Shown: positions 23,847 to 33,478, numbered from the stretch's first letter. The stretch: DNA of 33,655 bases from Planctomycetota bacterium (GCA_003670925.1 QWQG01000145.1:1-33655), one strand, 5' to 3'. Notes: generated by a model from the letters alone, not told the origin. Made by a program: numbers and translations.

Positions 23847-24719
23847 TTACTCCAGCCAGCGTTTCTGGAGGTCACCGAAGGCGTCAATTCGTCGGTCTCG
23901 GAAGAAGGGCCAGTGAGTCCTCGCGGTGTTGATCAGCGACAGATCGCACGTCACGACAACGTTGGCTTCGGCATCGTGCGTCGCTTGGGCTACGACGTTG
24001 CCATAGGGATCGGCCAGAAAACTGCCACCCCAGAATTCAATCTCACCTTCGATCCCCACGCGATTCGCCGCGGCAACGAAGAGGCCGTTCGCGATCGCAT
24101 GGCTGCGCATCATTGTTTGCCATGCCGCATACTGACTCGCTCCGTAAACTTCCCGCTCGCCGGGTATCCAGCCAATCGCAGTCGGATAAAATAGGAGTTC
24201 GGCCCCCTGCATGGCCGTCAAGCGAGCTGCTTCGGGATACCACTGATCCCAGCAGATACAGACACCAACTTTTGCATACCGCGTTTTGAAGGCCAGAAAT
24301 CCAAGATCGCCCGGCGTGAAGTAAAATTTTTCGTAGTACAAGGGGTCATCCGGAATATGCATTTTGCGATACATCCCGGCCATGGAACCGTCGGCATCCA
24401 GCACGACAGCCGAATTGTGATACAACCCAGGTGCCCGCTTTTCAAATAGCGGTACGACGATCACCACGCGGCACTCCTTCGCAATCTGCTGTAAAGCGAC
24501 TGTGGTCGGGCCAGGAATCGATTCTGCCAATTCAAATCGAGAGTGGTCTTCCGCCTGACACGGGTACTGTGTGTTGAACACTTCCTGCAAGCAAATGACC
24601 TGAGCGCCGTCCGAAGCGGCCACCCGAATGTTGTCGATCGAACGTGTCAGATTTTCCAGCGGATCGATCCCGCATGTCATCTGCACCAACCCCACTCGAA
24701 TTTCAGCTGACTTCGTCAT
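23847..24719 (-). CDS. aguB: Carbon-nitrogen hydrolase, N-carbamoylputrescine amidase-like
   Basis: A nitrilase-superfamily amidase of 290 residues that hydrolyses a carbamoyl or amide bond. The catalytic triad is clear: Glu46 in LQEVFNTQY, Lys119 in RKMHIPDDP, and Cys156 in CICWDQWYPE. HIPDDPLYYEKFYFTPGD and the CWDQWYPE motif are those of N-carbamoylputrescine amidase (AguB) in the agmatine-to-putrescine route. The end LQKRWLE also fits. Its usual partner agmatine deiminase (aguA) is not in this window. An AT-rich dyad CACATT/AATGTG lies 19 bp upstream of the ATG (24738-24751). Confidence 0.88.
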   Translation of the reverse strand: MTKSAEIRVGLVQMTCGIDPLENLTRSIDNIRVAASDGAQVICLQEVFNTQYPCQAEDHSRFELAESIPGPTTVALQQIAKECRVVIVVPLFEKRAPGLYHNSAVVLDADGSMAGMYRKMHIPDDPLYYEKFYFTPGDLGFLAFKTRYAKVGVCICWDQWYPEAARLTAMQGAELLFYPTAIGWIPGEREVYGASQYAAWQTMMRSHAIANGLFVAAANRVGIEGEIEFWGGSFLADPYGNVVAQATHDAEANVVVTCDLSLINTARTHWPFFRDRRIDAFGDLQKRWLE

Positions 24720-24737
24720 GGCTTCTCAGACCCATCC

Positions 24738-24751
24738 CACATTAAAATGTG
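24738..24751. promoter_or_regulatory. Small dyad upstream of the amidase gene
   Basis: CACATT and AATGTG flank AA, giving a 14-bp palindrome 19 bp before the amidase start. It could be an operator or chance. Confidence 0.2.
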
Positions 24752-25010
24752 CAAAAGACAATTACCGACGATGCCTGCCTTGAAAAGACCGATCCGCCCC
24801 ACAGGACTTATCCGCGTTTCGCCCAGCAGTGTATAAGCCACTCGGCCACCCGTAAACGCGGCAGGACGGGAATGTTCGGGTTGAGCAAAATCCGCCTATG
24901 GCAAGTGAATTTGTGGAATTGCCGCAGATGTGGGGATTCACAATCTGGCTCAATAACGCCAGTCCGCTCGATCACTTGGTGGATGATGATCGAATGATTA
25001 TCTTGCGGCC

Positions 25011-26768
25011 ATGAGTAAGCATCTCCTTTTTGCAATCGTTCTCACTCACTGCCTTATGACATCAGTCGTTGCCCAGACAGCGGATGAAAAGCTGGAGACG
25101 TTTTTCAAGTCGCACTTGGAAGAATCGTTCCGCATGCGGCCGTTCGAAGCCACGATGCTGGGTGATCATCGCTTTGATCATTTATTGGACGACATCAGTC
25201 CGGAAGCTCGCAAGGCATGGCTCGACCAGTATCGACGACGACTCGAACAGTTGCCCACCGAAGTGCGGTATGGCGACTTGTCCCGCAACGCACAGATTGA
25301 CTTCGAAATTCTGCGCGACGAACTGACACGCAACATCTGGCTGGCGGAGAACACCCGACCGTTCGAAGAAGATCCGCGCACCTATGGCAATTACATCAGC
25401 GACAGTGTGTATTCGTTGCTAACGCAATCGACGCTGCCAAAAGAAACAAATATAAAAAACGCGATCTCGCGAATCACGCATCTTCCGCGCATCGTCAAGA
25501 CGGCGCAACAGACACTGCGTGAATCGCCGCCGTCGATTCTAGAAACCGCCATCTTACAAAATCGCGGCGCAATTGGATTTTACGAAAAGGGGATCTTTGA
25601 ATTGGCGGGTGAGACGCCGCAGGCACAAGAACTGCGCAAGGTCACGACCGAGGCTGTGGTGGCGTTGAATGAGCACCAGATTTTCCTCGAAGACAGTCGT
25701 CGATTCCGCGCCAACGGAGAATGGCGTCTGGGGCGCGAGCTGTTTTCAGAAAAGCTTGAACTGGTCCTGAACGCCGGATTGTCGGCCGCTCAAGTGCTAG
25801 CGGATGCCGAAGCAGAATTCATTCGCGTCCAACGGGAAATGTATGTCGTCTCACGGCAGCTCTGGAGTCACTATTTCCCCAACCAGACTCTTCCGCCTGA
25901 CGATGAATCTGGGCGGCGTGAAACGATTGCGCAGGTGACTCGTGCGGTCAGTCAGGAACATGGAAAACCCGAGGACTTGGTCACCGATGCTCGCGCCTCT
26001 GTTGGTCGGATTCAGGACTTTATTCGGAGACACGATATTCTGCGTCTCCCGGAACCGGATCGCTGTCAGATCATTGAAATGCCGGAGTTTCGACGTGGCA
26101 ATTCATTGGCGTATCTGGACTCTGCGTTGCCCCTCGATCCAATGGGACTCAGTTCGTACGCCGTCAGTCCTCCACCTGCGGATTGGGGCACCGATCGTGT
26201 TCGCAGTTTTCTGGAAGAGTACAATGAACATATGCTGCAGATCCTGACAATTCACGAAGCGTATCCGGGCCACTACGTGCAATTGGAGTATTCAAACCGC
26301 TGTCCATCGTTGATTCGTCGTGTCTTGCAGTCCGGCGTGTTTGTCGAAGGCTGGGCTGTGTACACCGAACAAATGATGCTTGATCAGGGATACGGCGACG
26401 GCAATTTAGCGTTGCGGTTAAATCAGTTAAAGTTTTATCTCCGCGCCGTCGCCAACACGATCCTCGACCACAAAATGCACTGCACCACAATGACGGATGA
26501 GGAAGCCTATGCATTTCTCACCGACGGAGCATATCAGTCCGAAGGCGAAGCACGCTTGAAAATCATTCGAGCCAAACAGAGCTCCACGCAATTGAGCACA
26601 TACTTTGTGGGCCGCATGGCTCATTATCGTCTGCGTCAGCAGGTTCAGCGTGAACTAGGTGATCAATTCGAGCTGGGCCGCTTCCACGAAGCTGTCCTTG
26701 ATCACGGTTCCGTGCCCATGAAATATCTTCCGGAACTTGTTAAGAACCGACTTACGGAACCGCGTTGA
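25011..26768 (+). CDS. Secreted DUF885 family protein, metallopeptidase-like
   Basis: A 585-residue DUF885 protein. A signal peptide (MSKHLLFAIVLTHCLMTSVVA) is followed by a largely helical body typical of this family, which is thought to be related to zinc carboxypeptidases. The signature HEAYPGHYVQLEY lies at about 417-429, and VEGWAVYTEQMM (about 445-456) supplies the following Glu and Trp-rich element. ADAEAEFIRVQREM and the C-terminal LKIIRAKQSSTQLSTYFVG are also family features. No clear Shine-Dalgarno precedes the ATG. It converges with the WD40 gene, 33 bp apart. It probably trims peptides or amide-linked compounds outside the cytoplasm; the substrate is not known. Confidence 0.9.
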   Translation: MSKHLLFAIVLTHCLMTSVVAQTADEKLETFFKSHLEESFRMRPFEATMLGDHRFDHLLDDISPEARKAWLDQYRRRLEQLPTEVRYGDLSRNAQIDFEILRDELTRNIWLAENTRPFEEDPRTYGNYISDSVYSLLTQSTLPKETNIKNAISRITHLPRIVKTAQQTLRESPPSILETAILQNRGAIGFYEKGIFELAGETPQAQELRKVTTEAVVALNEHQIFLEDSRRFRANGEWRLGRELFSEKLELVLNAGLSAAQVLADAEAEFIRVQREMYVVSRQLWSHYFPNQTLPPDDESGRRETIAQVTRAVSQEHGKPEDLVTDARASVGRIQDFIRRHDILRLPEPDRCQIIEMPEFRRGNSLAYLDSALPLDPMGLSSYAVSPPPADWGTDRVRSFLEEYNEHMLQILTIHEAYPGHYVQLEYSNRCPSLIRRVLQSGVFVEGWAVYTEQMMLDQGYGDGNLALRLNQLKFYLRAVANTILDHKMHCTTMTDEEAYAFLTDGAYQSEGEARLKIIRAKQSSTQLSTYFVGRMAHYRLRQQVQRELGDQFELGRFHEAVLDHGSVPMKYLPELVKNRLTEPR

Positions 26769-26794
26769 GTCATGAATCCGAGCAAAGCGGACGG

Positions 26795-26810
26795 CCGCAG
26801 GCTACTGCGG
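26795..26810. terminator. Hairpin between convergent DUF885 and WD40 genes
   Basis: CCGCAG (26795-26800) pairs with CTGCGG (26805-26810) around GCTA, which includes the WD40 gene's stop codon. The T-run is weak (TCTTGC). It could end transcription from either side, but the evidence is modest. Confidence 0.35.
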
Positions 26811-28220
26811 TCTTGCTGCAAAGGCGGCGATCGTTTCGCCAGTCGTAACGTCCCACAGACGCACCTCGCCGTCATAGGATCCTGTGGCGAGGTGCCCAGA
26901 GAGCGGATGATAATCTAATGCGAAGATCCAATCACGGTGGCCCACGTAATCACGAATATGCGACAGTGTGAGTGTGTCATATTCTTTGATAACTCCATCG
27001 CCCGTGGCAGCAAACAAGCGATTGCCGTAAACCCGCAACTGAAACACAGATCGTTGCGATCCGTGTGGCAGATGTTTTGTATGACCGGCGTTGGAGAATC
27101 GTTCTTCCATATCGGCTGCTGATCCGTTTTCAGCTTGAGCTTTCTCAGGCTCCCAAATGCGAATTGCTTCGCCTTGGCCTGCCGAAAATGCGAGCGGTTG
27201 CGTATTCGAAAATGCGACAGCAAAAATTGCAAATCGTCCCTTATAATCCCCGAATTGTCGCTGATGTCCATTATAGGTCGTAAACAGTTGCCCATTCTCT
27301 GCATGCAGGACTTTGATGGTGAAGTCCGTACTGCCTGTGGCGATGAAACGATCATCGTGACTAAAGTCCACTGCCGTGACAAAATCTGAGTGCAATTGCG
27401 AACGCCACATTTTTCTCCCATCGCTGGCCCCATAGCAACGCACGCTGCGGTCTGCCGATGCAGCGACAAGCTGTTGGCCCGAGCGACTGACTCCCACATC
27501 GAGGACGATGTCATCGAAGGTATCGCAAACCACTGGCGGAGCCTCGCCTTCAATATTCACGAAACTCAATTCCCCATAATCTCCTGGAGTTCCGCCTGCG
27601 AGAAACAGACGCTTCCCATGCATGGTCCAGTCCAACGCCTGAATTCGCTCAGGCAGCCGTTGCAGCCGCCGCAGGAGTGTTGTGGTGGCAACATCCCAGA
27701 TCAGGATTTCATGATGTCCGCCCACTGCGAGTACTGTCCCATCTGGGGAAAATGCGACCGCATTCACGGGGACGGGAACATGGTATCGCGATGGCGAAAT
27801 TGGGTGGATTCGGGGAGGCATTTGCGACTTTATGGAGGCCGTGTGATCAGCCGTTGCGAAATCGGCTCCCTCAGCGATCCACTGCTTCACAAGCTCAATC
27901 TCAGTTGCCGAAACGGGATCGTCCCACTGTGGCATGCGGACGGATTCGTCTTCGGCGATTAATCGCACCCACAACTCTGATTGCTCCGGTTGCCCAGGCC
28001 TAATCGTAGGAACGCCTGAGGCTCCCGGAGTTAAGATGGCATCAATCGTGTGCAATCGCAAGTCGCCATCAGCCTTGAGCGGGCCGTGACACCCAAGGCA
28101 GCGTTGAGTCAGAATGGGCGCAATTTGGCCCAAAAAACTAATCTCACCGGCCGTACCGATGCGACTCGAAAAATGACAGACCGCAAGAATAAGACCAAGC
28201 CGGAAGACAACGGAAAACAT
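26802..28220 (-). CDS. Exported planctomycete cytochrome c / WD40 repeat protein
   Basis: A 472-residue protein. A signal peptide (about 1-24, VFRLGLILAVCHFSSRIGTAG) leads into a planctomycete cytochrome domain with heme site CLGCHGPLKADGDLRL (about 42-57). SELWVRLIAEDE and AEIELVKQWIAEGADFA-like elements follow; here the second reads TEIELVKQWIAEGADF. From about 145 to the end there are WD40 repeats (AVAFSPDGTVLAVGGHHEILIWD, DFSHDDRFIATGSTDFTIKVL, DYHPLSGHLATGSYDGEVRLWD, each quoted in part), enough for one seven-bladed propeller. AGGAAA precedes the ATG. It is the last gene of the DUF1501/DUF1549 operon, 59 bp after the DUF1549 stop. It may link an extracytoplasmic electron carrier to a protein-binding scaffold. 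Confidence 0.9.
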   Translation of the reverse strand: MFSVVFRLGLILAVCHFSSRIGTAGEISFLGQIAPILTQRCLGCHGPLKADGDLRLHTIDAILTPGASGVPTIRPGQPEQSELWVRLIAEDESVRMPQWDDPVSATEIELVKQWIAEGADFATADHTASIKSQMPPRIHPISPSRYHVPVPVNAVAFSPDGTVLAVGGHHEILIWDVATTTLLRRLQRLPERIQALDWTMHGKRLFLAGGTPGDYGELSFVNIEGEAPPVVCDTFDDIVLDVGVSRSGQQLVAASADRSVRCYGASDGRKMWRSQLHSDFVTAVDFSHDDRFIATGSTDFTIKVLHAENGQLFTTYNGHQRQFGDYKGRFAIFAVAFSNTQPLAFSAGQGEAIRIWEPEKAQAENGSAADMEERFSNAGHTKHLPHGSQRSVFQLRVYGNRLFAATGDGVIKEYDTLTLSHIRDYVGHRDWIFALDYHPLSGHLATGSYDGEVRLWDVTTGETIAAFAARPQ

Positions 28221-28279
28221 CAGGCGGATTTCCTGCAGACGAAGACACTATTGATACGTGAGCGATGAAACACGCAGGA

Positions 28280-31200
28280 TTAGTGCTGAAACACGAATTC
28301 CTGAAAATTAATAATGATCCAGAGCAGGTCCTGAATCGCTTCTGCACGGTTCGCATGATCGTGCAGATACTGCGTCAATTTTTCTCGTTCGTCTGCTTGT
28401 GGCAGACGTGCCAAGGCGCTTAAAAAAATCTCGTTCAGAAGCGACTCGTTGTCAGTAAAGGAGAGATAAGAATTGAGCCCATCACGAGTTCGGCTCCAGA
28501 CAAGATCCCCGTTCAAAATCTGCAGTGTCTGGTCGATCGTGGGTTCCCCCAATCGCTCACAAGTACAAGGGCTCTCACGCTTTGGCTGACCAAAGGCCTG
28601 CAGAAAATCATTTTGCTCGGGCACCGCCCGCTGAGTATGGTACGCGGTGAGCTGAGATAGTTGCAGTTGCTGCTGTCGAAGTGAAGTCCATCTTGAGTCT
28701 GATTTTCGCTGTTCGTTGCGCAAGATTAAGCGTGCGCTGGAAGTAAGTTGTGCGGGGACAATTCTTAAGATTGCTGTCATTTCAGCAGACAATTCGGTCG
28801 GGGATACAGGGTGTCCATCGAATGACACCTGCCGATAGAAAAAACCCGTATAACCACCTGCGTCAAGGACTTTTAATAACAGTAGGTTGGCACCTTGAAC
28901 AAGATCCACTTCGATCTGATCCGCGTCATTGCTAATGCCGCGACGTTCAGGCTTATCAAGCTGCAACTTGCCATTCAGCCAGACCCGCAGCCCATCATCA
29001 CTTCCAAAAGACATTACGGCCTTTCCGGGGCGCGCAGCCATGATCATACGCGCGACATAGTGCGATCCTGGAGCCGCTGTCGGAAATGCATGCTGCTGAC
29101 CGTCGACCCAATCTGGGTGTGCAGTCCAACGGCGATCTCCCGGAAGCGGTGCAAGCAAATCAAGAGCCTGTTCCGGAGCATAAGCCGTGCTGACCGCGAT
29201 TTCATAATTGGGCTCAGCAAATACTCCGGCATAATGCCACGGGCTCAAATTACATTCCACAGATGCCAGTTTTTCACGCTGAGCGGCTTCCCAAGTCTCA
29301 TACTCAAGATCCAGTTCGGCCGTTCGATTGGCAAGAACCTCCGCTTGCTGGCGAATCTCCGTAATTTGGATACTTATCGGTGGGATTGTACGCGTACTGT
29401 AACCGACCGCATCAAACAGCTGCTCGGCCGTCATTCTCCGCGCATAATAATGCGAGAATAACGTCGTATCTGCCGCATTGAACGAGTCCGTTGCGGCGGA
29501 ACGCTGATAGGTTGCACTGTTGCAGATCAAGCGCACCAAAGACTTGCGATCATAGCCGGATCCACGAAACTCAGTCGTCAACCAATCAAGCAATTCAGGG
29601 TTGGCCGGAGGATTGGAGGAACGAAAATCGTCAACGGGATGCACAATGCCGCGGCCCAAGAGATGGGACCAAATGCGGTTCGCTTCGACTCGTGAAAAAT
29701 AGACATTGTCGGGCTGTGTTAACCACGCCGCGAGCACTGCCCGCCGGTCGCCCGGTTCATGCGGTGGTGCCGTGGGCTGGGCCGCCCCCCATGGCCGCAT
29801 GATGGCGCCGCTGGCAGGATGCGTCACTTCGCCACTGTCCACCAGCTGCAGTATGCTGCCTGCCGACTTAATCCGGGCAAAGACAGCGGCAATCCGGTAG
29901 TAGTCATTCTGCGTCCAGCTTTCAAAGGGGTGGTTGTGACATTTGGCACAATTAATCCGAGACCCCATAAACAACTGAGCTGTCGTTTCGGCCAAGGCTT
30001 CACGATCGGGTATTGCCAGAAAGTAACTGGCTGCGGCAACCGAGTTCGCATCTCCAGCGGCTGTGAGAAGTTCTTGCGTGAACTGATCGAACGGCTGATT
30101 ACGTCGCAAAGAATCCGTCAACCACTCCACAAATAACTGGGCCCGTCCGTCTGGCATCGCGGTGGGATTCGCCCGCATGAGATCGGCCGTCTTGGATGCC
30201 CAGAAATGCGCAAACTCCTCCGATTGCAGCATCTGCTCCACACGCCTTGCACGTTTGTCGCTCGTGCTGTCCGCAAGGAATGCGATAGTTTCAGCGGCAG
30301 TGGGAAGCAATCCGGTTAGGTCCAGACTTAAACGTCGCAGGAACGTCGAGTCATCACAGATTTGACTTGGGCGAAACTGCATCTGTTTGAGTCGGGTATG
30401 CACGAGTCGATCGATCGCGTTATACTCGGCCGGATCATTCCACTCAAAGCCGTCAAGCGCCTGCTCGAAGGTAAAGAAGACGGATTCCACAAGGCTTAGG
30501 TACCGCACCGTGATGGCTGCCATACCTCGCTTGTGTCCCGTCACGAGCCCCTTCGCATCCACTGTCACGACTTCCAGATTCGTCGAGGTGAATGTCGCAA
30601 TCGGCGTCACATCGCGAATGGAACCATCGCTGAACACGGCCTGGACGCTCAGTTGCTGCCGGCCATGTGGCAATCGCAAAACCCGGGCACGCGGAGGATA
30701 GACGGTCAGTTGGACGCAGGTGGGGGAATCCGCCGCGTCCTGCTTCGCACCCGCGGAAATCCAATCCGTCAAAACCTGCCAAGCAGCATCCGTTTTGCGA
30801 AGACGTTTGCCTCCGACGTGTGGCACTCTCAACATGGGCTTCCGCAGGAGCAGACTTTCTTCCGGTTGGATCGGTGTGGTACGACGCGCGTGGCCATCTC
30901 GAATGAGTGATTGTGCATCATTGTGCGGAGCGTAGGCTAACATCGACAACGCAAATCCGCCTTTTCCTTCAGGTGCTCCATGGCACGATCCTGCGTTACA
31001 ACCCTGCTTGGTGAGTACCGCCAACACCTCCGTTTGAAACTTGACCGGATCTGCCCCACCTTGTCCGGAAACAGTCACTTGAACTTGGGCCTGCCGGGCT
31101 CCATAAACTACCTTCAACTGCGTCTGGCCATCGGCGCGCGGAATCAGCGAAGATCCGACGACTTCCGCAAATTGGGGTGCCTCGATTTTCAAGCGAACGA

Positions 31201-31435
31201 CGTCCGTGATGTCTCTGACTTCGCCGTCAGGAAAATATCCGGTCACAACCAGTTGCACCTGACTTCGCGCGGATTTCAACTCCACGGATGCGGGATAGAC
31301 GTCTATCCTCTCGAGGTCTGCGGCTCCTGATTCCACTGCACGTGGCGTTTCATCAACTTGGGCTGGATTGGCACCAGCCAGCACGCAACCCCAAACGCGA
31401 GTTACCGTAATTAAAAAACTCAACAACGCAGACAT
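28280..31435 (-). CDS. Exported DUF1549/DUF1553 cytochrome-like protein with Ig and PA14-like domains
   Basis: A 1051-residue secreted protein. The signal peptide is about 1-22. Two bacterial Ig-like (Big2) regions lie at about 45-122 and 243-325. Between them is a heme-site-like GCNAGSCHGAPEG with spacing Cys-X4-Cys-His (146-152), as usual in this family. DUF1549 follows (about 335-520) with LRRLSLDLTGLLPT and the site CAKCHNHPFESWTQNDYY (496-). DUF1553 starts near 565 with the ANRIWSHLLGRGIVHPVDDF region. A beta-rich module (about 770-869, GSDDGLRVWLNGKLQ and GANLLLLKV) resembles PA14 and splits DUF1553, which resumes with QAFGQPKRES and NEIFLSALARLP. It sits between DUF1501 and WD40 genes in one operon. 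Substrate unknown. Confidence 0.92.
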   Translation of the reverse strand: MSALLSFLITVTRVWGCVLAGANPAQVDETPRAVESGAADLERIDVYPASVELKSARSQVQLVVTGYFPDGEVRDITDVVRLKIEAPQFAEVVGSSLIPRADGQTQLKVVYGARQAQVQVTVSGQGGADPVKFQTEVLAVLTKQGCNAGSCHGAPEGKGGFALSMLAYAPHNDAQSLIRDGHARRTTPIQPEESLLLRKPMLRVPHVGGKRLRKTDAAWQVLTDWISAGAKQDAADSPTCVQLTVYPPRARVLRLPHGRQQLSVQAVFSDGSIRDVTPIATFTSTNLEVVTVDAKGLVTGHKRGMAAITVRYLSLVESVFFTFEQALDGFEWNDPAEYNAIDRLVHTRLKQMQFRPSQICDDSTFLRRLSLDLTGLLPTAAETIAFLADSTSDKRARRVEQMLQSEEFAHFWASKTADLMRANPTAMPDGRAQLFVEWLTDSLRRNQPFDQFTQELLTAAGDANSVAAASYFLAIPDREALAETTAQLFMGSRINCAKCHNHPFESWTQNDYYRIAAVFARIKSAGSILQLVDSGEVTHPASGAIMRPWGAAQPTAPPHEPGDRRAVLAAWLTQPDNVYFSRVEANRIWSHLLGRGIVHPVDDFRSSNPPANPELLDWLTTEFRGSGYDRKSLVRLICNSATYQRSAATDSFNAADTTLFSHYYARRMTAEQLFDAVGYSTRTIPPISIQITEIRQQAEVLANRTAELDLEYETWEAAQREKLASVECNLSPWHYAGVFAEPNYEIAVSTAYAPEQALDLLAPLPGDRRWTAHPDWVDGQQHAFPTAAPGSHYVARMIMAARPGKAVMSFGSDDGLRVWLNGKLQLDKPERRGISNDADQIEVDLVQGANLLLLKVLDAGGYTGFFYRQVSFDGHPVSPTELSAEMTAILRIVPAQLTSSARLILRNEQRKSDSRWTSLRQQQLQLSQLTAYHTQRAVPEQNDFLQAFGQPKRESPCTCERLGEPTIDQTLQILNGDLVWSRTRDGLNSYLSFTDNESLLNEIFLSALARLPQADEREKLTQYLHDHANRAEAIQDLLWIIINFQEFVFQH

Positions 31436-31548
31436 GCGGAAAATCTTAAACGGGATTGAATAAAATTAGTGCAGCCAAAGACTGGCGAATTGCCCAACCG
31501 GAGATGCACCTTCTCTACAGGTCAAAATGACGTAAGGCAAGCCGGATC

Positions 31549-32955
31549 TCAGCACAATTCTGGAATGGGATTTCCCTTCCTTGCGAGCATGATCGGACGG
31601 TTGGCGGCCGTATAAAGCGGTTGCGTCCGGTCGATACCCAGCTTCTCGTAGATTGTCGCCGCATAATCATCCAGCGTGTAGGCCACGGAACTGGTAATGA
31701 ATCCACCCTCGCGATCTGTTGAACCAATCACTTGGCCACCTGGGACACCAGCTCCCGCAAAGGCAATCGAAAAGGCATGCGTCCAGTGGTCACGTCCTTT
31801 ACGCTCGTTGATGCGCGGAGTCCGGCCAAATTCTGTCACAAAGCAGACCAGCGTTTCCTGCAGTAAACCACGCTCAGCAAGATCCTCAAGCAGGGCCGCA
31901 AAGGCCTGATCGGTACTCCCCATCATCGGCCATGTTCCAATCCCCCAGCGACCAGCGCCAGCTCCGCCGCCAGCAATTTCAGTAGACCCTGTAGAATAGA
32001 TAAAGTCGTGATGATCCCAGTTCATGTTTGAGCCACCAGGATACGCATCCGCCGGTGGCTCACGACAGTCAATTGTCACCAAACGAACTCCAGCTTCAAT
32101 CAGCTTTCGTCCCAGCAGGTAGCATTGCCCGCGATGACCGATGCCATATTTTGCCCGCACCGATTCCGGTTCAGATTTTAAATCAAAGGCTTTCCGGGTC
32201 CCCGGATTTGTCAGCATATCGGCCGCTTGCTGGCGGAGGGAAACCAACGCCTTGGTGTCGCTTGTCTGCACTCCCGAAATCCCCAGATCGAGTCTACTGA
32301 GCATGTCGGTACGAGCTTTGAACCGACGATCATCGACGCCCAGCAGGCCTAAGTTCGGCACTGTCCAGTCAGACAGATGCGGTTGACCACCAGTCTTGAA
32401 AACTTTGTACGCCGGTGGTAAGAATCCCAACCGCGTGTTTTCCTGCTGCTCATCTGTGCCTGGCACCATGATATAGCCAGGAAGATGGCGGGCGGCAGTG
32501 CCCATGCGAGAGGTGACCACCGAACCAATATCCGGCATCTCCTCTGGGCCGCCCGGAGCTTCCCCCGAAAACACGTACTGTGATCCTTTCGGATGGGAGT
32601 TACTAATGCCGGGCGTCGGCTGAGTCATGCAGCGCACAATGGACAGCTTGTCCATATGAGACGCTGTTTTATGAAACAGTTCCGTGAGAAAAACCCCCGG
32701 AACATTGGTGGAAATTGTCTTGAACGGACTGGCGTGCTCAGTGGGCATCTCTGGTTTCGGGTCCCATGTATCCACATGCGAAATCCCTCCCTGCTCAAAG
32801 ATGACCAGCACTTGCCGCGCCTTCCCAGATGCCGCATCAGGGTGTGCGGACGACTCTGACGCTTGGGCCGATCGCCAGCCACAGAAAGCCGGCAGTCCTC
32901 CAACCCCCAACATCACCAAATTACGACGATCTTGCTGGTATCGTGCTGAGAACAT
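31549..32955 (-). CDS. Tat-like exported DUF1501 family protein
   Basis: A DUF1501 protein of about 468 residues, a planctomycete-rich family related to the sulfatase/alkaline-phosphatase superfamily. Signatures: VLVIFEQGGISHVDTWDPKP, HMDKLSIVRCMTQ, ISNSHPKGSQYVFSG, VRLVTIDC...NWDHHD, and LVCFVTEFGRTPRINERKGRDHW. The frame is open from an ATG at 33111, but residues before 32955 are unlike a signal. From 32955 the N-terminus reads MFSARYQQDRRNLVMLGVGGL, with a twin-arginine pair before a hydrophobic stretch. No good ribosome site supports any of the starts. First gene of the DUF1501-DUF1549-WD40 operon (113-bp gap to the next). Confidence 0.92.
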   Translation of the reverse strand: MFSARYQQDRRNLVMLGVGGLPAFCGWRSAQASESSAHPDAASGKARQVLVIFEQGGISHVDTWDPKPEMPTEHASPFKTISTNVPGVFLTELFHKTASHMDKLSIVRCMTQPTPGISNSHPKGSQYVFSGEAPGGPEEMPDIGSVVTSRMGTAARHLPGYIMVPGTDEQQENTRLGFLPPAYKVFKTGGQPHLSDWTVPNLGLLGVDDRRFKARTDMLSRLDLGISGVQTSDTKALVSLRQQAADMLTNPGTRKAFDLKSEPESVRAKYGIGHRGQCYLLGRKLIEAGVRLVTIDCREPPADAYPGGSNMNWDHHDFIYSTGSTEIAGGGAGAGRWGIGTWPMMGSTDQAFAALLEDLAERGLLQETLVCFVTEFGRTPRINERKGRDHWTHAFSIAFAGAGVPGGQVIGSTDREGGFITSSVAYTLDDYAATIYEKLGIDRTQPLYTAANRPIMLARKGNPIPELC

Positions 32956-33127
32956 GAGGAAATCCCGGTGATCCGAGCTGAAAACGTCAGACTGAGCCAC
33001 CACGAGGAGCGTATCATCCTGCCGGTCATCTGGCGTTGATCGCCCCCCATCAGCGGATGGCGGAAGAAGAGTATCCATGTCAAGACGCGAACTACCGCCA
33101 TTCCGCTGCATGGGATTGTTCGCATTT

Positions 33128-33173
33128 GCGATTCATTGCGATTTGCGATTCAGCGATTCGTCGCGTCGCGATT
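33128..33173. repeat. Five GCGATT hexamers upstream of the DUF1501 gene
   Basis: GCGATT occurs at 33128, 33138, 33145, 33153 and 33168 (first bases). The spacings are 10, 7, 8 and 15 bp. All are on the plus strand in the region upstream of the minus-strand DUF1501 operon. The role is unknown; it could be a regulator array or a decayed microsatellite. Confidence 0.85.
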
Positions 33174-33478
33174 TTGCCGCTCGTTCACTGCCGAATGAAA
33201 CGTAGTTGAGATGTCAGGTTACGACAGTGCGTGCGACATGGCAAGTGCATCGTTCTGACGCGGCAGAAATTCTGTCCGGAATCATCGCCCCACGTCTTGC
33301 CACGTTCGATACAAAGTTGACGTGCCAGTTCATTCCGGGGCTACATTCAATGCCCATGCCCAGCGTCTTTGCCGCATGCGAATCGCGATTGGATCGCCGA
33401 GCAAAATCTAAAGCAACCAGAGTCGGCCTCCAGCAAGCCAATGCGTAACCGTTCACGGATATCGGGAATCACCGTTTG

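Noticed and set aside
26915-27553. 212-residue minus-strand frame
   Set aside because: Alternative frame inside the WD40 gene, where the propeller motifs are in the other frame.
28895-29461. 188-residue plus-strand frame
   Set aside because: Antisense to the DUF1549/1553 gene; no motif.
33206-33456. 80-residue frames on both strands at the right edge
   Set aside because: Mutually antisense, no ribosome sites, no family resemblance.
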